Below are positions 13,477 to 15,359 of a stretch of DNA of 15,359 nucleotides, one piece after another (position 1 is the first letter of the stretch; each line of letters opens with the position of its first letter). The stretch is from Oscillospiraceae bacterium (GTDB lineage: Bacteria > Bacillota > Clostridia > Oscillospirales > Ruminococcaceae). Location of the stretch: positions 1-15,359 of the forward strand of contig JAITFV010000201.1 in NCBI GenBank assembly GCA_031281115.1, in the 5' to 3' direction. Position numbers and translations under genes: made by a program. The notes under the pieces are model-generated. The model saw only the letters and a list, made by a program, of their open reading frames with translations, ran no database searches and was not told where the DNA came from.

Positions 13477-14169
13477 TTAAGACTCCATCGCTTTCACTAA
13501 CGAATTTTCCGCAAATCTTTCAGGTCGTACTATCAGCTCGTCGTCCTCGCGGATTCCCGCAAGCAGTTCCGCACCCTCCGCAAGCTCGATTCCCGTTACA
13601 ATATCGCGGCGGAGCGCCGTGTTCCCTGCTAAAACAAAGACATATTCGCCTCTGTCGTCCTGGTCAATCGCCGCATAAGGAACCAGCACAAGCTCCCTCG
13701 GCTCACCGATATTTATCCGGGCTTCAGCGGTGTATCCGACACGTATAAACTCATATGGGTTGACATCTGTTTCATCTTTGTTATAAAGTTCTAAAATCAC
13801 ATCAACAACAGTTTCTGTTAAGCCGCCGAATTCCTGCTGACGGGCGAAATCCGCAATTTCCCGAACCACGGCAGTGTAGATTCCGTCGCCGATTGCCGCG
13901 CCGTAAAGCTCTGCAGGTTGACCCACCCGAACGGCATTAATATCCCCTTCACGAACAGCGGCAGAAAGGAAGAAGGTGTCCCCCCGGCTGAAAATAACCC
14001 CTGCGCCGCGCACAACCTCGCGGTGAGAAATGCTGCGCGGGTGAACCGTCTCCGCTTCCGGCAGCATGTTCAGGGTTGCCTGCGGGGCGATGATTGCAGC
14101 CCATGCGCCCGCTGTAATAAAAATGCCGAGAAATGCCCACTTAATGTATTTTTTCATATTTATAACCAT
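13477..14169 (-). CDS. short membrane-fusion-like adaptor of the ABC complex
   Basis: This 230-residue protein has an N-terminal membrane anchor near 9-27 (IKWAFLGIFITAGAWAAII), then a beta-barrel-like region (SAAVREGDINAVRVGQPAEL) and a membrane-proximal region ending with ELLAGIREDDELIVRPERF, as in HlyD/MacA-type adaptors. The expected lipoyl halves and long coiled-coil hairpin between them are missing; the protein is about 150 residues shorter than usual MacA-like adaptors, with no frameshift visible. The ATG at 14169 is chosen because GAGG lies five bases upstream; the ORF extends further upstream to 14217, but that part overlaps leader hairpins and adds only polar residues before the anchor. 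It is cotranscribed with the permease. Confidence 0.8.
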   Translation of the reverse strand: MVINMKKYIKWAFLGIFITAGAWAAIIAPQATLNMLPEAETVHPRSISHREVVRGAGVIFSRGDTFFLSAAVREGDINAVRVGQPAELYGAAIGDGIYTAVVREIADFARQQEFGGLTETVVDVILELYNKDETDVNPYEFIRVGYTAEARINIGEPRELVLVPYAAIDQDDRGEYVFVLAGNTALRRDIVTGIELAEGAELLAGIREDDELIVRPERFAENSLVKAMES

Positions 14170-14188
14170 TCCTTCCTCTTGAGGAGAA

Positions 14189-14257
14189 TTTGTGCCGAGT
14201 TCGTTTTCGAGGCACAAACCGACGGGTTTGAAAGAAATCTTTAGATTTCTTTCAAAC
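14189..14257 (-). promoter_or_regulatory. leader hairpins upstream of adaptor-permease operon
   Basis: On the minus strand a perfect 14-bp hairpin (GTTTGAAAGAAATC, loop TAAA, 14257-14226) is followed by TTTGTGCC/GGCACAAA (14218-14189). A third stem, CAAACC with GGTTTG (14230-14215), would use bases of both, so these structures exclude each other. TTCTCCTC just upstream of the GAGGAAGG ribosome site could also pair with it. The regulatory role is inference. Confidence 0.4.
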
Positions 14258-14335
14258 TTTACCCCGTTATTTCAAGGACACGCATTGCGCACCCGTTAAT
14301 TTTGCGTACAACTGACAGCAGCCCTGTAAATTATT

Positions 14336-14364
14336 TTGGCTAAAATTTCCCGGAATATTATACG
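14336..14364 (+). promoter_or_regulatory. candidate divergent promoter region
   Basis: On the plus strand TTGGCT (14336-14341), 17 bases and TATACG (14359-14364) form a weak sigma-A-like site for the ATPase unit. On the minus strand an exact TATAAT (14362-14357) overlaps it but lacks a good -35, and could serve the adaptor-permease operon. Overlapping divergent promoters would fit joint control of one transporter. Confidence 0.3.
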
Positions 14365-14388
14365 GATAATAAATTTTTTACCGTTAAT

Positions 14389-14408
14389 AATAATTACGAT
14401 TAATTATT
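14389..14408. promoter_or_regulatory. AT-rich palindrome, possible operator
   Basis: AATAATTA and TAATTATT are perfect inverted arms around CGAT, ending 18 bases before the start codon at 14426. It may be a regulator site for the divergent units, but the surrounding sequence is so A/T-rich that chance is plausible. Confidence 0.25.
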
Positions 14409-14425
14409 TATGAAAGGTAAATTTT

Positions 14426-14596
14426 ATGAACCTTATTATATGCAACGAAAGCTGCCGCCACCAGCAAGACGGTTACTGCTGCCTTGAGGGGAGTTCGCAG
14501 ATTACCAACGCGCTCGCCTCGCCCTGCTGTTACTACGAGGAAACCGACAAAACATCGAAGGGGAAAATGAATGATAACAATTCGGGGTATTCATAA
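14426..14596 (+). CDS. small cysteine-rich protein
   Basis: This 56-residue protein has cysteines at 6, 10, 18, 19, 34 and 35: IICNESCRHQQDGYCCLE, then SPCCYYEE. The pattern C-x3-C-x(4-5)-DG-x-C followed by a late C-[YF] motif resembles a widespread small clostridial protein family often mislabelled as hydroxymyristoyl-ACP dehydratase; a metal-binding or redox role is plausible but unproven. ATG at 14426 has AAAGG eight bases upstream. Its 3' end overlaps the ATPase gene by 26 bases in another frame, so the two are surely cotranscribed and translation may be coupled. Confidence 0.7.
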   Translation: MNLIICNESCRHQQDGYCCLEGSSQITNALASPCCYYEETDKTSKGKMNDNNSGYS

Positions 14597-15230
14597 AAAA
14601 TACAGAATGGGTGAGGGTATAATCGCCGCCTTAGACAGCGTTAATCTCGATATAGGGGAAGGCGAGTTCGTTTCGGTTACAGGCGCATCCGGCTCCGGAA
14701 AAACCACGCTCATGAACATATTAGGCTGTTTGGATTCGCCGTCTGAAGGAAGTTATATATTAGACGGCGAAGATGTTTCCCGAATGTCCCGCCGCAGGCT
14801 CGCCCGTGTGCGGAATCTTAAAATCGGCTTCATTTTTCAGGGCTTCAACCTTATTCCTACGCTGACCGCCCGCGAAAACGTGCTTTTGCCGTTGATTTAC
14901 AGAAAAACACCCGCTAAAACACGTGAGCGTTTAGCGGATGAGGCACTTGAAATTGTAGGATTGTCAAAACGCGCAAACCACCGTCCCTCGCAGCTTTCCG
15001 GAGGTCAGCAGCAACGGGTCGCAATCGCCCGGGCAATCGCGGCGAAGCCGCCGTTAATTCTTGCAGACGAGCCTTGCGGAAGCTTAGACAGCAGAACGAG
15101 TGCGGATATAATGAAAATCCTGCGCGGTTTAAATGAGACGGGGCGCACGGTCGTGCTGATAACACACGACGAAAAAGCTGCGCGGTCAGCGGATAAAATC
15201 ATAAGGATTTCAGACGGCAGAATAGTTTGA
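14571..15230 (+). CDS. ABC transporter ATPase, MacB/LolD type
   Basis: This 219-residue cytosolic ATPase has Walker A GASGSGKT (38-45), Q-loop Gln90 in IFQGFNLIPTLT, signature LSGGQ (142-146), Walker B LILADEP (162-168) and His199 of the H-loop in THDEKAA. FQxFNLIPxLTxxENVxLPL is the hallmark of the LolD/MacB/FtsE branch, which pairs with FtsX-like permeases. The D-loop region reads ADEPCGSLD instead of the common ADEPTGNLD. ATG at 14571 is preceded by AAGGGG at seven bases. No permease follows on this strand, so its partner is presumably the divergent permease at 12291-13475. The gene ends 50 bases before a hairpin cassette. Confidence 0.95.
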   Translation: MITIRGIHKKYRMGEGIIAALDSVNLDIGEGEFVSVTGASGSGKTTLMNILGCLDSPSEGSYILDGEDVSRMSRRRLARVRNLKIGFIFQGFNLIPTLTARENVLLPLIYRKTPAKTRERLADEALEIVGLSKRANHRPSQLSGGQQQRVAIARAIAAKPPLILADEPCGSLDSRTSADIMKILRGLNETGRTVVLITHDEKAARSADKIIRISDGRIV

Positions 15231-15280
15231 TTAGACTTTTCCGCTAACTCTTGAATGAGATGACTGTATTGATATATAGT

Positions 15281-15359
15281 CCTTTAACTTAAAAAGCGAA
15301 ACGCTTTTTAAGTTAAAGGGGCTTGCGCTGTTGCGACAGCGCCCGCTGCGCTCACGCAG
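15281..15359 (-). repeat. four-hairpin cassette, copy C (3' end cut by window)
   Basis: This copy matches B across hairpin 1 (15281-15319), hairpin 2 and most of hairpin 3, except that the loop of hairpin 1 is AAA instead of TTT. TATAGT precedes it on the plus strand (15275-15280), as at copy B. It lies 50 bases past the ATPase stop. TTGAAT at 15251-15256 precedes a TATATA after 16 bases, a weak outward promoter-like pair. Confidence 0.9.

Noticed and set aside
14169..14217. Longer adaptor start at 14217
   Set aside because: The extension overlaps leader hairpins, adds polar residues before the membrane anchor and lacks a ribosome site as good as GAGGAAGG before 14169.

Overview
The window looks like the chromosome of an anaerobic low-to-mid GC Firmicute, probably a Clostridia/Oscillospirales-type organism. 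The grounds are a clostridial type III pantothenate kinase variant next to an ECF S-component, a CsbB-like GT2 + YfhO pair, a DUF4097 protein, a TnpW-like small protein, and Shine-Dalgarno-led genes with several TTG/GTG starts. The taxonomic call is inference; there is no rRNA or tRNA here.

Layout. (1) 1-771: a repeat-rich region with two near-identical four-hairpin cassettes (1-110, 483-609) flanking a small TnpW-like gene (112-288, minus), then a third, sequence-unrelated four-hairpin cassette (667-759). (2) 772-12122, minus strand: a compact run that reads as one long operon. From promoter to end it holds a small three-helix membrane protein, a membrane-anchored DUF4097 protein, a CsbB/GtrB-like GT2, a giant YfhO with a roughly 460-residue acidic tail, coaX, an ECF S-component (probable pantothenate transporter) and mfd. 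(3) 12135-12290: a consensus sigma-A promoter followed by another four-hairpin cassette, forming the leader of that operon. (4) 12291-14169, minus: a FtsX/MacB-type permease and a very short membrane-fusion-like adaptor. (5) 14426-15230, plus: a divergent unit with a Cys-rich 56-aa protein overlapping a LolD/MacB-type ATPase. The ATPase most likely powers the permease across the divergent promoter region. (6) 15281-15359: a third copy of the first hairpin cassette, cut by the window end.

Functional themes. GT2 + YfhO match the known CsbB-YfhO logic (GT2 makes a lipid-linked sugar inside, YfhO transfers it to an envelope polymer outside). coaX + ECF-S suggests pantothenate uptake and phosphorylation. 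The ABC ATPase, permease and adaptor form a three-part envelope/efflux complex split over two divergent units.

The most unusual content is repeat-derived. There are five copies of a [AT-rich hairpin][GC hairpin][GC hairpin][AT-rich hairpin] cassette, falling into three unrelated sequence types; two of them sit directly downstream of perfect TTGACA-N17-TATAAT promoters. Separately, a heptamer repeat family (TTGACAA/TTGACAG) has been absorbed in frame into both mfd and the YfhO tail, in opposite orientations, and also supplies a promoter -35 box. mfd carries at least five repeat-like insertions, all in its N-terminal part.
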